Of a DNA stretch of 64,000 nucleotides, positions 48,483 through 61,618 are shown piece after piece. The DNA is taken from assembly GCA_905178155.1 (NCBI GenBank), contig CAJINV010000013.1, forward strand, positions 1,450,392 to 1,514,391, written 5' to 3'. The notes beneath the pieces were generated by a model. It ran no database searches. It saw only the letters and a list, made by a program, of their open reading frames with translations, and was not told where the DNA came from. The position numbers and the translations under genes were made by a program. The stretch is from Amoebophrya sp. A120 (lineage: Eukaryota > Sar > Dinophyceae > Syndiniales > Amoebophryaceae). Every line of letters starts with the position of its first letter. The first letter of the stretch is position 1.

Positions 48483-49800
48483 TTTCGCTCAACTAAAAGT
48501 TCAACGAATTTGAAGTAGAGTTTGGCGTAATTTTGCTTTTGTGGTTACTTCTGCTCTACTCAAATAACAAACTTTCATGTGCTGCCAAAAACGATCTTCA
48601 GGTGGTACGGAAACAAACTTGTTGCTGAAAAGGTACACGTTTTGGTGGTGGAGAGAAAAAGTTCAAAGTTCTTGTCGCTGTATAGTATCGAACCTGAATG
48701 CGAAAGTGATTGTATGCGGAAGTGATTGCAATCGTCCGAACTTTTTCTCATGTCTGGATTCCACGACCATGCGCCGATGTACAGACATCGACTAAAACGC
48801 ACAAATTTAGGGCATATCTATTTCTAGTGACCTACCGTTGTCGTGTTTCGTTTAATAATTATATCGCGGCACAAGCACAACTGAGGCTATCTTCTACCAC
48901 GAGGAACAAATGGAAGTAAAACAGCAAGTACTTGAGTGAAATCAGAGTGGAAAGTAACGAAGTCTTCAGCTAGTAGATCAAGCGCAGGCGAGGTAGAGCA
49001 AGATCATCTTTCTCTTTTTGAACTGCAGATCCGCGAAAAGAACTAGTCTCGGAAGTTCTACTTCTGATATCACATGCGCTGCACGCTTGAGCTTTACTTG
49101 TGCTCCGTCTTGAAGGGAGCATCAAAATAGGATCGTCCAGAGCGATAGCGCTACAAATCGGAACAACTGGTGCTGGGTATGCAAGAATCGGGAACGTTAT
49201 TTCGACCATGCGTAAGAAAAAAGAGTGCCACAAGCTTCATATGTGTGGCACCATAATTCATTCGCCGTCGCATTCTGCTGAACTTAATTTACAATTCCAA
49301 TAGTTCAAAACATCAATAAGGTCATCGATTTTACTGGGTGGCAGCGCTGGCGCTGAGGGAATATCTTTACGGAGGCCGGTACAATAGAAGTTACATTTTG
49401 TGTTTGATTTGGTAATGGTAGCGCATAAGTGAGATTCCTTGGTACACAGTCATGGTTTTGCTTTTGCTTCTTGTGCTCAATACATTTGAATTCGCAAACT
49501 TTAATTTCTTAGACGTTGGCGTTTCTGTTTACTCAATATCTAACTCCCCTGGTGGTTGCCGTCTTAATTTCATTGATGTGGATTCTCATCCTACTGCAAG
49601 TTGTCATTATACACACGCTGGAGAGCAAGAGATTACTTCGTTTCACTTTTTGCTCATGCTCCGCTTGTTTCGCTAGAAGACGAGATTTTCGAGTTTAAAA
49701 ACTTCTCAGTGCATACTGCTTTCCTCCCATCATCTGTTTCTGTACATACTGCTTTCTTCTCTGGAATAAACATTTCCGCCTTTGTGTTTTAAGTACTTAC
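48483..49800. other. Intergenic or possible 3' exons
   Basis: No clear gene. A minus frame at 48970-49233 could be a downstream exon of the 49801-54214 gene, because the last codons of that gene overlap a strong donor (GTAAGTAAGT on the minus strand at 49803). No recognisable domain. Confidence 0.4.
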
Positions 49801-52800
49801 TTACCACGAGTAGCTGAACGCCGTTTCCGGAACGCCCGCAGCTGTTGGACCAGCTCCGACAGGTGCCGCTAAGGTAGTGGTAGGCGGCCTTTCGGCCTCC
49901 GTCACTCCCACCGCCGTGGCTCTTGTTTCGCCCCCTGACAAAGACGATGGCCGACCTCCACCAGGCGCTTGCGAAGATGCTGCATTCCCAGCCGTTCCAT
50001 CTGCCGGCGACGTCCCGTCGATTTGTTCTGGCACGACCTCTGCACTAGTCGCGGCTGTTCTTGTTTCCTCTCCTGCCACCTCTTCTTCTTGCCCCGTTTG
50101 CTTTTGAAGGTTCGTTTGCTCTGATTGTTGTTCACTCACCAGCACAGTGGTTGTTTGCGCACTTCCCCGCAGGTTGCCCGTGGTCATCATTTCCTGCTCC
50201 ACGCAGCAGTGGGTGGCGAAGAACATTTCCAATTCGGCCTTCTTCTCTTCAAAAACCTTCATGTTGTCGAGCAGGAGTTGTCCGAATTTCGCGCTGTCTT
50301 CTCCTTCTAACCCCGGACTGTATTTGTTGCTGTTGAAGTTCTCAGCCACTTTCTTCAAGTTCTCCGAGTCCGTTGCCCACTTGCTCGAATCAAGCAAAAT
50401 CTCGGCCACGCTGGGCGGAAACACCTTCAGCGGGTCTGCAGACTATCCTGAGTAAAAACGTCCCCACGACCTCCCCGGAGTTGTAATAATGCAGCAAATC
50501 TGCATGCTCCTTAAAATGTTTCTCATTCGGAGACCCGGCATGAAAGGCATTGATTTCAGTAGTGGCGTTTTGTGATTTTTCATGATGCTCGAATCAGCAT
50601 GATGTGCTAGATGTGTGATTCTGCTACACTAGCTAAAGACGACTAGTACATTGCGAGCCCAGATTTGTAGTCATGCGCAGCAAGGAGCTAGGCTTGTTGC
50701 TTTGTCTAGCAGATTTCGCAACTTGACTCTTGGGTGGGGAAGGTGTTCCTCACGATACAGAAGATGATGGTGTCACTTGCACGAATTCAAACTCCCCGGA
50801 CTTCCGACAGTGCTCCCGTGGCTGTTCTTCCGCGGTCTGTTGTGCGGGGTCAGTCTGCTGCTCACCGGTAGCTGGAGTGGACGTAGTAGATGAAGATGAA
50901 GTAGAGGTGCTACTAGAAGTACTACCTCCGGCGGGCGCCGCAACGGTAGTACTACTAGGCGAGGAAGTTGTTGAGGTACTGCTAGTAGAAGTGCTGGCTT
51001 TCTTTTCCTTCTCTTTCTCCTTCTGGTACTCAATTTTCGCCTCCGCCGCCACCAGTACCTCGATCATGTTGTAGTGACTGCTGTGAAAATTCTGCGCGAG
51101 CGAGGCAAAGTGGAGCAAGTTCATCTCGTTCTCGCTCTTGTAGTTGAACACTTCCTGGATTCTGCTCCTCCGCCGCTTCGACTTCATCGTTGTAGAGGTG
51201 GAAAACAGGAATTTCTTCAGTTTTTCCGTCTCTTCATACAGTTTTTTTTCTAAATACAGGCGGAACTTGTTCAATTCCAGAAAAGACGTCTGCAACAGGC
51301 TGGATGATCCTTGCTGCTGCGGTTGCGGCAGGTTTATTTTCGGTTGTTGATCATTTTCTGGTGCTGTCGCAGAAGATGAGCCAGTGGTTGAGTCGTCGCC
51401 AGTCGGATTCGCCCCCGCGGGACTGTCATCAAGCACATACAGTGGCGCTGTGGTTGTAGTTGAAGTAGTTGTGCTCGTTTTCGCAGCCTCCTTTTTCTGC
51501 CGTTCGCTCTCTTCTGCCTTTCGTTTCGTCTCCTCAAATTCCTGCTGCTGTTTCCGCTCCTTCGCCTTTTCCCCACTCGCCGCGCACGTGCTGCTCGCCC
51601 AGGATTTTTTCACCAAAGCGACCGGCCCGGAGAACTTGCTATCTGCGGAAGCTTTGTCGAAAAGAACGGAGACCGCGGACCGGCAGAGACCCGCGCCTGG
51701 GAGGTGGGGAATGCGTGTCGCTTCTACGTCTTTCGACGTCGGCTTCAGTGTCAGCAGGTGGACGTTGAGATCCATGCCCGCATTTGAAGAATCACCGGTG
51801 GACGTGCTGCTCGCCGCCTCGTTGTCCTTCTTGTAATCGGAAGCAAACTTTTCCGCGTCTTCGAGGATCCGCTGCCTCGCCTCCTCGGATGCGAGGGGAT
51901 TTTGTTGAGCAGAGGAAGATTTTGTAGAAGGCACGGAATCCGGAGTATGAGTATCGAGTGCAAATTATGTGTCTGGGTCTGCTGGAAAGCTCTACTGCTA
52001 GTCTCTCCAACATGAGCTGCAGAGGTCGGTGGACTGCAACCAATGGGACACTTTCATGACAATACCAAACGACTTTCAACATGACAAAACTCCGTGGTTC
52101 CATTCGTTCGCGGTTTTTTGCGCATCAAGTAGATCCTCGCTACAAACACAGGTTTCCATTCATCTTGCAGACCACAAGACAAATTTTCCCTAGATATTCT
52201 GTTGCTGCTGTTGAAACCCTTGTGCGAACTAGTTGCTGCTGCCCTTGTGCGACTAGTTGTCCGGCCCCATCCAACTTGTTCACCCCGCTCGGTGGATCGC
52301 AGCAGCCGACGTACGTAACCCTCTGCGACCAGTCCAGCGCTACGTCTAGGAACTGCAAACCGGCCTCCACGGACTTCCGCGCGACGGGGTCGTCGCGGTT
52401 TGATGCCAGGGCTCCACCTGTTCCTGCTGTCGGAGGCGCGGTTCTTGTATCTCCTTGCTCAGCCACAACTCCGACATTTTTGTTGTTCAGGAATCCGCGA
52501 TACAAGGCGGCGTAGCTCGTTTCCCGCTCGCTTTTTGCTGATGCGGTGCCTGGGTATCCTGTCCAAAAATGTCTCAAAGGCCCCATACATAGTCAAGTGG
52601 AAGATGGAAAGTTCGCTACACAAGTCAATCTGCTGCGAAAGACAAGAGGTAGTGGCCCGCAGCGCGATCGTTGTTGTCTCGTGCAGCCGCACCATCAGAA
52701 ATCGACCACCACTCTATCCTGATTCATCATCTTCATCTAGCATAAAAAGTATAAGTAATTTTAATTTCAAAACACAAAATAAAAGATTTAGCATGGGGCT

Positions 52801-54214
52801 GCGCATGAAGAAACACGTCTTATGCTTATGCATGCAAATCTGCATGACAAATATGGGGCCATGACGTTCTTACCAAGGATACCGGAGGCGGAGTTTTGTT
52901 TTTCATTTTCCGCCCTTCGGATTCAGCAAACTTCATAAATGCGCCCGAACTGCTGCCCTTAGCAGCCACAGACAACGCAATCAGCCCCTCCCCGAACCCG
53001 GCCCCCGGCCCAAAGAAGGGGCTCGGCTGGGCAATCGCGACGAGTTCCTCGACTAACTGCGCGTTGAAAAACCGATCTCTGTTCGCCGTCACACTTCCTT
53101 TGATGTTCCCCGGATAGTTCTTGGCATCCACGAAGCCCGCCAGCTGTCGGCATTGCGTGTTCGCCTCACTTTGCAGTTGGGCCGGTGATGTTCTCCTTGT
53201 GTTAGTAGCAGCACCAGTCTGTTCATCTTCTACGGGAGGCGGCGGTGGTGCCGTTGTTGTGCCACCATCTTGCGCTTCAGTCGCTGGCGTGGTCCCTGCG
53301 GGCTGTTGTTCCTCCATGTCCGCTCCACTTGCTCCCGTAATTCTCAACATGTTTTCCGGTGTGCACTGCTGGAACCCCGGCGTCTTTTTGTTGGGGTCGT
53401 CGAACAGCGCAAGCCGCGGATCCGAGGTCGTGGTGGTGCTGGTGGTCGTGGTGGTCGTCGTCGTGGTAGAAGGGGTCGTCGTAGAGGGTGAAGACGTTGT
53501 TGTCGTGGTTGATGTTGTTGATGATGTAGTTGTAGAACTCGAGGTTGTGCTTGTGGTTGTAGAACTAGTGGTCGAAGGTTCCTCCCCGCCACAACACGAG
53601 AAAATCGAGTCCAGGTCGCCCTTCGGGGATTCGGTTGTGCTTGTCGTTGTTGACGACGTAGTAGATATTGTTGTTGTCGACGTGGAAGAGGCCACGACGC
53701 TAGAAGAGGTGGTTGTTGACGCTGTGGAAGTGGTGGAAGTGGAAGTGGAAGTTGATGCTCCTGTAATTGACGCCGTAGAAGTTGTGGCTGCAGAAGAACT
53801 GGTAGCTTGTTCCTGTGCATCTTCTTCGCGTTCGAGTTGTTCTTTGTGGTTCATCACATCCAGAAGGACGCGACCTTCTTCCTCCTCAACGTGCTGCTCC
53901 TGCGACGTCTTCAAAACGCCCGTTTGCAACGCGTTTACAAAGAACGGAAGACCAAGTGGAAGCTGCGTACAAAGCTCGGCGAAATAAAGACTGGAGAAGA
54001 GCTGCAAGCATATTTTGGCTGCTAGCTGCTGGTGCAGAAGCTTTGTCATCGCTGTTATCTGGCAGCGGCGACACTGAGAGGGTGGTCCTCGCGAGATAGC
54101 GGCTTCTGCTCTTCTTTCCGCGCCATGATCATGATAATGCGCTGCTTGTCCGCTGCTCGGGGCGACGACGAGAGACGCCTCTTTGTTGCGCCGGCAGACT
54201 TCTTTATTTCGCAT
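49801..54214 (-). CDS. Ser/Thr-rich (mucin-like) protein of 1,172 residues
   Basis: Exons 54214-52883, 52550-52198, 51953-50762 and 50442-49801 total 3,519 nt and close in frame. The ATG at 54214 is followed about 55 residues later by a second Met (MTKLLHQQLAAKICLQL...) that begins a hydrophobic stretch and may be the true signal-type start. A long Ser/Thr tract (about residues 145-285) broken by a Cys-pair motif (FSCCGG) looks like an O-glycosylated stalk. A more globular part follows (PSPFFGPGAGFGEGL, then the second exon with CCDPPSG), then basic/acidic helices and another Thr/Ser tract. All three introns are introners (two family C, one family A). The stop at 49801 overlaps a strong splice donor, so the protein may extend. 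Family unknown; a surface or secreted role is inferred. Confidence 0.72.
50443..50761 (-). mobile_element. Introner, family C
   Basis: Intron 319 bp; left end ctatcctgagtaaaaacgtc, right end gggtggggaaggtgttcctc (diverged). Repeat CAGA at 50439-50442 and 50758-50761. Excision joins VTPSS to SADPLKVFPP in frame. Confidence 0.85.
51954..52197 (-). mobile_element. Introner, decayed family A
   Basis: Intron about 244 bp. Left end gcaaattatgtgtctgggtc; right end accacaagacaaattttccc, recognisable only by alignment to other A tips. Flanking repeat reduced to TC/GA. Excision joins VSTAAT to DTHTPDSV in frame. Confidence 0.7.
52551..52882 (-). mobile_element. Introner, family C
   Basis: Intron about 332 bp between tips tatcctgtccaaaaatgtc and gacgttcttaccaaggata. 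The flanking repeat is poor (only G or GG shared). Excision joins KTPPP to GTASAKSE in frame. The 5' end reads GT but no AG at the other end keeps the frame. Confidence 0.75.
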
Positions 54215-54948
54215 GGTGACTAGATGAGCAGGATCTCACTGCTGGGTTCCAGCTCAACAAATTTCAACGAAAGCGGGAGTTTTCACATCCTCATCAAGCA
54301 GAGATTTCGCTCGGCATCGTTCATGTTCAACGTGGTCATCGCAGTTCAATAGGTAAAGCTGTGCAATATGGTGACTTTCCTTCACTCCAAAAATACCAAA
54401 AATGCCACTACTTCTACTACAGTTGCATATCGTGAATATTCGTGCCTGCGGCCGGAGAGGAGAACTTCCTCGACGTAGGTAGCAGTTCGCCCTCTTGGTA
54501 CTCCTGCGCCCCCTGTACACAACAGCGACGCACGAAGAAAAACGCGATGATTTTCACGAGCATTGATTACGACGACGATGCGGAAAGATTCGGCGCTTGC
54601 GACACGAAAATACGACTTCCGATGCGACTCCTCACTCAGGATTCAATTCGTTCGTTTCCGTTTAGGAACAAGATATAATATATTTTTATATTTCCGAAAA
54701 CCGACAAGCACGGCCACGAGACCACGATTCGGATTTCGATTCGTTTCAACAAACATAAAATCATGCCATGAGCGGTCTGAGCCAATCTAGCACTTCTCGC
54801 ACGTGACACAGAACACAAATAGAGTTCGGTCGTCGAGTGGGTAGAACAGCGCACATCGCATTTCTTTCTGTTTTTCTATGCTACGGAAAAGCCAAAGCTG
54901 CGGCAGCTGAAAATCTTTGTGGCGTACTGTGTCTTCACTGTTTTGATG
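54215..54948. other. Intergenic, nothing firm
   Basis: A minus frame at 54254-54520 has no motif. No repeat or RNA gene was recognised. Confidence 0.5.
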
Positions 54949-57900
54949 TCACATGTTCATCTTCTCATTCGCGTAGTCATCCACTCCTTGTCGCTTCCTC
55001 ACTGGCGGGCACATTCGGGCGGAAAAGACCCCGCGTTTCTCGATTTCCTCGAAGCTGTGCCAATGTTTACTACCGTCTTCTTCAAAATACGGATTAGAAG
55101 GCGCGGATGAAGTAGTCGAAATAACTGTCGCGTTTTTCACGTACTGTGGCGGCCCACCGGATGGTGAATATTTGCGAGTGCTTTCTTCGACCTCAAAGCG
55201 CGTTCTTGCAATGCGCAACGCCTCGAAGCGGTGCCACCGACGGACTATGGTACTAAATTTTGCTGCTGTACTTGTGGTGCGCTGCAAGTGCAGGTGCAAC
55301 TTTCCTTCCACCGCGGAAATGAACTCTGCCTGCCGACGTTGATTCCGCTGCTCATTCGTCTCAAACATCTTCAAGCGGGACGGCAAGCGGATTTGAATAA
55401 CTTTTTCAGCATGATTTGTAGACGAGTCTACTTCGCTAGCAGAAGTAGAACTTGACGAAAAATGATCATTGTGGTCCGCAGTTGTACTATTCATCTTCCC
55501 GTCATCAACCAGTGCAACTTCTCTGTATTCCGACAAAAAGCTCTGAAACCCGTTTTCCGACAGCTCCTTGGCTTTTTCGTGCAAAATTTTCAAGTCCTTC
55601 TGGTTCAGGTCCCGAAAATTCTTCGTCACGTCGAACCGGGTGTCCCGACCTGCCAACGAGGGCAGCGCCACATTCCACTCCGGAGAGAAATATTCGCCTC
55701 CGTTGGTGAAGTAGAGGAAGGACAAGGGGTCGTGCGGACAGGGGATCGTTTTCTCGAAGAGCCTATTGATTGCAAATATGTCTGAATCTGTAAGCTTGCT
55801 GCAAATTGTCGTGGTAAATCCGAATCATGCAAAAATCTGTGTTGCATGAGTGCCGAAACCTGTCCACTTTCGACCAAGTTGGGAGGGAGTTCTCATGGGT
55901 CATGGAAAACCTCCTGCGTGACAGATCTACACTCTTCCAGAGGACCCAGACATATTTGCAGTTGATAGAACCTGCACTTTTTCAGCGGGAAGATGTATTT
56001 CAGCGGGACGAGTCCGTTATTCGTCTGAAACGGCGGAACCTGCGGCAAGTAACAGAGCGGGGCGGGGGTGAGGATCTTGTTCACCGCGCGGGTGAGGGAC
56101 TTCGGGCGCGGAAGGGAAATCGCTGCGGAAATTATCCCGGCGGGCCGCGACGTGGAAGTGGAAGAAGCAGTAAGAGAACCAGGCGAAGAAGTCGTTTTTG
56201 ATGGTAAAGTAAAATCTCGACTTTTCAAATCCATTTTCGCCTTCGATGTAGTTACCTTTCCCCCGTTCTCGTTATTCGCGCTGGTGTCCACTACTAGCGC
56301 TTCTTCACTTGTTCGATCGAGGTACTCCTGCACGGCCCACAGAGGCTTCATCCCGTCCTTGTCCCTGCGCCAGTGCTTGCGCAGGCGCTCGGGCTCGTTG
56401 TGTTCCAGGCTGCGCTCTTCGTAGTCACAGAAAGCGAAAATGTTGGGTTCAGAGGAAGAATTCTCGTGTTTATTTTCCTCCTTCTTTTCCAATTCCCGGA
56501 CTCGAAAGACGTAGCCGAATTCAAACTTCGGGTACTGCTTCACAAAAGACTTGAATTCGAAGGAGAAGAGGTAGGACTCCGCCCCGACGCACTGCAGGAC
56601 GTCTGAGCGGATGGAGTGGTAAAAGTGCTTGTACAGAAAAGTCCCTTCTTGGTCCGCTTCCCTTCGCCCCCCGATTCGGTCGTAAAACTTCTGATTCGTG
56701 TGGCCCACGCCCATGGAGAACAGCGTTGCGTTCGGCAAGTCGATCAAGTCTTCGGTTTCCAAACTGAAAATGAGCATGCAGTCGTGCAGCACCGGGGGAG
56801 TGACCACCGTCACGCCGTCGGTCCGCGTCACCTGTCTCGCGGTCGTGACGCGGCGGCCCAGAGTGTCGATGATGTCCCCCCACTCGTCCTCGTGGTCCAC
56901 CATGATGAGGAACTCGATGTCATCGTCGATCGCGTCCACTTTGTTCTCCTCGCTCAACTGCCCCATCGTCCTTCCATACCGCAGGGCGGAAATCAGCGTG
57001 CCCCCGATCGGCACGTATTCTAACTTCAGCTCGTCCAGCAACTCTACGACATTATGTACCGCTTTCTTCAGTCCCTGTTCAAATTCATAATGGTGTTTCG
57101 CCGCATCGGGCAGGCAGTGGTTGTTGAGCCCAAGTCTCTCGCACAGCGGGATCCGCTTGTGCAGGTGCTTGTTTTTCTGCAGGTATTGTAACGTCGGATG
57201 CGTGTTCGGATCGATATCGTGTTCATCCTCGGATGTTGACCCTTGAAGTTCGACTCCTCGTGAAACGGCAAGAACAGCGCCCGGCTCTTGTACTTTCCCC
57301 GCGGATTGAAGTTTTGTTCCCGCACCTTTGTTGCTGTGAAGCTGTTGATGCTTTTCGTCGTGTTCTGGTTCTCCCTTTCCGTGCTGCTGTCCTTTGCTCG
57401 AACTAGTGCCCCCTGCCGCAGCGGCCGGCTTCGCTTTGTCTTGCTGCATCTTTTTCAGCTGCTGGCGGTGCTCCTCTGGCATGCGCCAGGCGAAGTGCAT
57501 CCAGGCGTCCTTGACGCGGTTGCTGGCGCGGACGAGGTTTTGCAGCGTGCGCATGGGATCGTCCTGGAAAAGGTAGGACCGCGGCTTCAGGTTCGCGATG
57601 GCGGACGACCCTCCTCCAACTCTCCTTCCAGCAGCGAACGTGGTCGACGGCGTGCCAATTTTTAAAGAACCCCCTTCTCGATGAAAAGCAGCTTCATTCA
57701 CTGAGTCCAGTTTTTGCATTCTTCTAACCGCGCGCTCGTGCCAGGTTTCTCCGCCCACCGAGAGCTTCTCGGCTATCCCGCTCAGATCTGGCACCGCACG
57801 GTGTCGGAGAAAGGACGTCTCGTCGATTTTCACCGAATCGGCCGCCAGCGCTTCCGTGGCGTGGAGCGAAGGAACAAAGTGTAGTTCTTGGCTCCTGCTT

Positions 57901-60900
57901 TTCGACGCCTTATCCGGGAGGAAATACTCCTCCTGGAACCACAAAAGTTTCCTTCTATCGGTGGGCTTCTCCAGGAACGCGTCGCGTCCGAGGAACCGCA
58001 CGATCTGCGGGCTCTGCACCGTCTCCCGTTGGAAAAGCATGGTCCCCGACTTCGACGTGTGCTCTACCAAGCCGACATGCAGCCGGTGGTGAAACTCGGT
58101 GAGAAACTTCATCAACCTCTGCGCCTCCGGAAACCAGGCGGTCAGCGCGTTAAACGTCGACTCTGCCGTTAGGCTGGCGTGGTACTCGAGCAGCGCAACC
58201 AGAATGAAGGAACTGAAAATTTGCATGGCCGGCGCGCAGTGTTCCAGCGCGTGAACCACGTTGGGACGGATACTGTAGGAAAAGACGTTGCTCTTACTTT
58301 TTTGTTCTTGGCGCGACCACGACGAGTTGAACTTGAATTCCTGATCTTCATTATCTTTATTTTTCCGAGCAGCAGTATCTTCCTGCTCTGCGCCCCCGCC
58401 CTTCTTCCGCCGTGGTGGTTCCTCGTGCAGGAAAACGTCCATGCCCTGTAGATACTGGACGTAAACCGTGATGGTGAGCAGAAAAAATTGGTCGTTCTCC
58501 AGTCTGTTTCTCCGTAAAAAAAGTGCCCGATTGATGTCCTCTTGCACGTCGAAGGGAATGCGGAGGGCCTCGGTCTTGGTGAAGACCGCGAAGGAGTGGG
58601 ACTCATACATCCAATTCTGCCTCGGGACTTCACGACTCCCCTTGGTCCCGCCCTCCACTTCCACGTAATCTGTCGTCTTTACTCGGGAGGTTGTGGCATT
58701 ATTTGTCGCGGTAGGGGCGCCCCCGATTTTGCTCCCGTGGGCACTGGAAACCACGCTATGAGTCGCCATTCGCTTTGCGTACTCTCTTCTTATCCCCGCC
58801 TCGTAAAAACTCCTGCGCCAGGGCAGGTCGTCGAAATTTCTGTCCAGGTTGTTCGTGATCACATTGCGCTTGCGCGACTCCTCACGGTCTGTCTGGAGCA
58901 TTTCGGCCAAAGCCTCCGCATGCCTCGGATTGGAGGAAGAGTAGGCCTTGCCGTTCTTCGCGTAAATGCTGCTTTCCAGAGTTTAAGGAAAACAAAGAAA
59001 AAATGCACAAACTAGATTTCACTCTACTACTTCATAAAGTTGATTCATTGGCTTCGTGCAAAAATATGCAGCTTTGACTTTTACCTAGTTGTTCAGGTCG
59101 TGGCCGCGATCTGAGTTTATTTGATCCAAAATCGACGACCATCTGATCTAGCAGGCAAACTCGGCCTACGAGATCAGCAGTGCAAAATGTCGCGCAGAAG
59201 ATCCAAACCTGCGAGAAGACTAAGTGCATTTTTTTCCTCAGAAAACCCGTGGGATAAAAAGCTGTCTCCGCCCATTTCGTGTCCCGTCTGAATGTTCTCC
59301 AGCACTTCGAAGTTTTTGTTGAAGATTCGGCTCGGGGTCGCGTCACTACCGATGTAAGCGCCCTCTTCTTGGTAGAGAAGGGGCAGAATGTATTTCATCA
59401 GCTGGTTCTGCAGAATCCAATAGAAATTCGGGACCGATTCTTGATTTGCTTCAACATCTACAGAGTCCACTTTTTTCTCCGTCGCAGTTGTGGACCTTTT
59501 CGACGCACCACTTCGAGTGCCAGCACTGGTCGTTTCTCCTGCTGTCGCAAACAAGTTCTCGATTTCTCGCATCGCTTCGGTTCGGAAAGTGCAGTCATAA
59601 CCAAAGGTTGGCTTGTATTGGTACGGAATCTTCTTCGATCGCGACGACGTGTTGTTTGTTTCATGGTGAAGTTGGCTCTCCGCTGCGCCAGAGATAGCTG
59701 TACTTGACTTTGTGGAAGGAGCAGCGCTTGATGCATCTTCATCTTCAGCCGGTCGCACTACACTCTCGCGCCTGGAGGTCGCATTCATGTACCGGGCTTC
59801 TGATCTACCAGACCCACTTCTTCTTGCTTTTTTGTCGCCCGATGCACCTGCCCCCACTCCACCAGCTGCGCTTTTCTCCATATTCACTTCTAGTCTCTCG
59901 ACGTCTTCTTTACTGTAGCCCTTCAAATCCACCGTGTCGGTGAATTCCAAAACGGAATCCAGGGCTTCTTTGTTCAAGAAGTGCGGCGTCAGCAGCTGAA
60001 ACACGGGCTTCCAGGAGGACAAAATTGGGTAGTTGTAGGGGAGAATGTTCTTCTTGCGCAGGTTTGTTCCTCGGCGTTGAGATTTGCTACTTGTTCCAGG
60101 CGTTTTCTGCTCTGAAAAAACCTCCTTATCTTTCCGTAGGTCGACGTCGCTCTCCGTGGTTGCTGACGTTGTACTCCATCTTCTTGTCTCTTCGTACAGC
60201 TTCTGCACGAATTCCCGGTTTTCCACAATGGCGTGCGCCTTCTGCTTCGAATCTTCGGTTTTTATCTTCACAGTGGTTTCTTCTTTGATGATGCGCAAAA
60301 GAGCGCTCTCCTCCTGGTGTTGCAATTCAAGTTGCGCTGCGTACGCGCGAAGCTGCGGGTCTTCTTCTAGATCTACTTTTTTCTCCGGTTGTAAAGATTT
60401 GTGATCTACTTCAGAGGTGAAGATCATGTTTTTCCCCGCCGGCGCTGTTGTAGAAGATGCAGAGATTGTTCCTGCTTCCCTCGTCGTCAACGCGGCTGCA
60501 CGACTGCCAAGAACGGGAGGCAAACTGTAGTTGGTATTGCTCGTTTTCTTCGGTTTTTCAATTGTATTTGGCATCATGATCCGCTCGTGGAAGTAGAAGT
60601 AGTAGAGCAACAGTCGGTCGAAGCAGGCGTTGAAAATACCGGAGAGGTGCGGATAGGATCTCTGAAATTCCGTGCGAAAGGAAAAGCCCAAAACAGTACT
60701 TCCTGTTTTGTCGTTATTCTTGTTGTTCAAAAGTGGCTTCAATATCGTCGATGCATCGTCAACAACCGGCAGCGCGTGATCCTCGACCCCTTCCTCTAGT
60801 TCGTCGTCGCTTATTTCATCGTTCAGGGCGTTTTTCTTTGGGTTCCCAACCTGATCCTCGAGAAACTCTAGCGTGCTGAGTAGCCGGCCTCGGTAGCGGA

Positions 60901-61618
60901 AGAAGTTCGGGGGGAGAAAAGGTTTCTTGAAGAACGGCAGCTTTTTTGTTTTCCTCGTACTGCTAGGAATTCTCCCAGAAAATAAATCATGTTGGGATAG
61001 TACTGCAACTTCATCATCCCGTTGCAAGGGCGAAGTGCCACTCCCCGCCCCTTCGTCTCTCCTCGCGCCCGCCTGAAGAACAGCTATGATCCGGGCGTCT
61101 GCGATGAAGTCGCGGTCAAAAATTTTGGAAAACAAACTGCTAATCCTCTCCAGCTTTTCCCTCAACGCCTCGTTTTCTACCATCGGGACCCGAAAGTGCG
61201 CGACAAAGTCCTCGAACATCTGGCCAAATTCCTGCTCGATCTCAAGCGCCAGGCGGAGGAAGGTGGTAAACTTTGTTGCTGGTTTTTCAGCTTCGATCAC
61301 CCCTGATGTTGCTTTCTTTTCGACTCCTGTGGTGTTCCTCACGAGTTCTGCTGCTCCTGAAAGAGGCGGAAGATCTGCTTGGTTTTCCAATGCAGTGCTT
61401 GCATGATCCGCTAGAGGGTATGGAAATTTGGCCTCCTCGGCCTCCTCTCGCAGAGGTCGAAACATGGCATCCCGGAGCCCGTGCAGAAGTTGCGAAAGAC
61501 CACCGTCGGCGGCATGTTCATTCGGACTGCTGGCAGCAAAAACGTGATCTGTCGCATGGTAGCAGGAAAACCACCACCATAGCGGCGCAAAGACCCGAGC
61601 TGGAAAACGTAAGAACAT
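54949..61618 (-). CDS. LicD/fukutin-type transferase-like protein, very large, secretory
   Basis: Exons 61618-about 59190, about 58984-55974 and 55764-54949, about 2,080 residues. The ATG at 61618 begins a signal-type or anchor sequence (FAPLWWWFSCYHATDHVFAA). Exon 1 has no recognised domain. Exon 2 carries the LicD nucleotidyltransferase-fold signature: ELKLEYVPIGGTLISALRYG, then after a 14-residue spacer the acidic AIDDDIEFLI, corresponding to the GtLLG..R and W(D)DDiD motifs of LicD and fukutin. These enzymes transfer phosphocholine or ribitol-phosphate groups to glycans in the Golgi or at the surface. A KHWRRDKDGMKPLWAV segment and the last exon (PDPLSFLYFTNGGEYFSPEW) look like the end of the catalytic fold. 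The first intron (about 59190-58985) could not be placed exactly: the obvious donor at the GCAG|GTTTGG site is out of phase. The second is a family A introner. Confidence 0.8.
55765..55973 (-). mobile_element. Introner, family A, GT-AG compatible
   Basis: Intron 209 bp. Tips gcaaatatgtctgaatctg and cagaggacccagacatattt. Repeat CCT at 55762-55764 and 55971-55973. Excision joins LKKCR to LFEKTIPC in frame. It is the only one of the sixteen where sliding within the repeat allows GT...AG (TGCAG|GTTC ... AATAG|GCTC). Confidence 0.85.
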
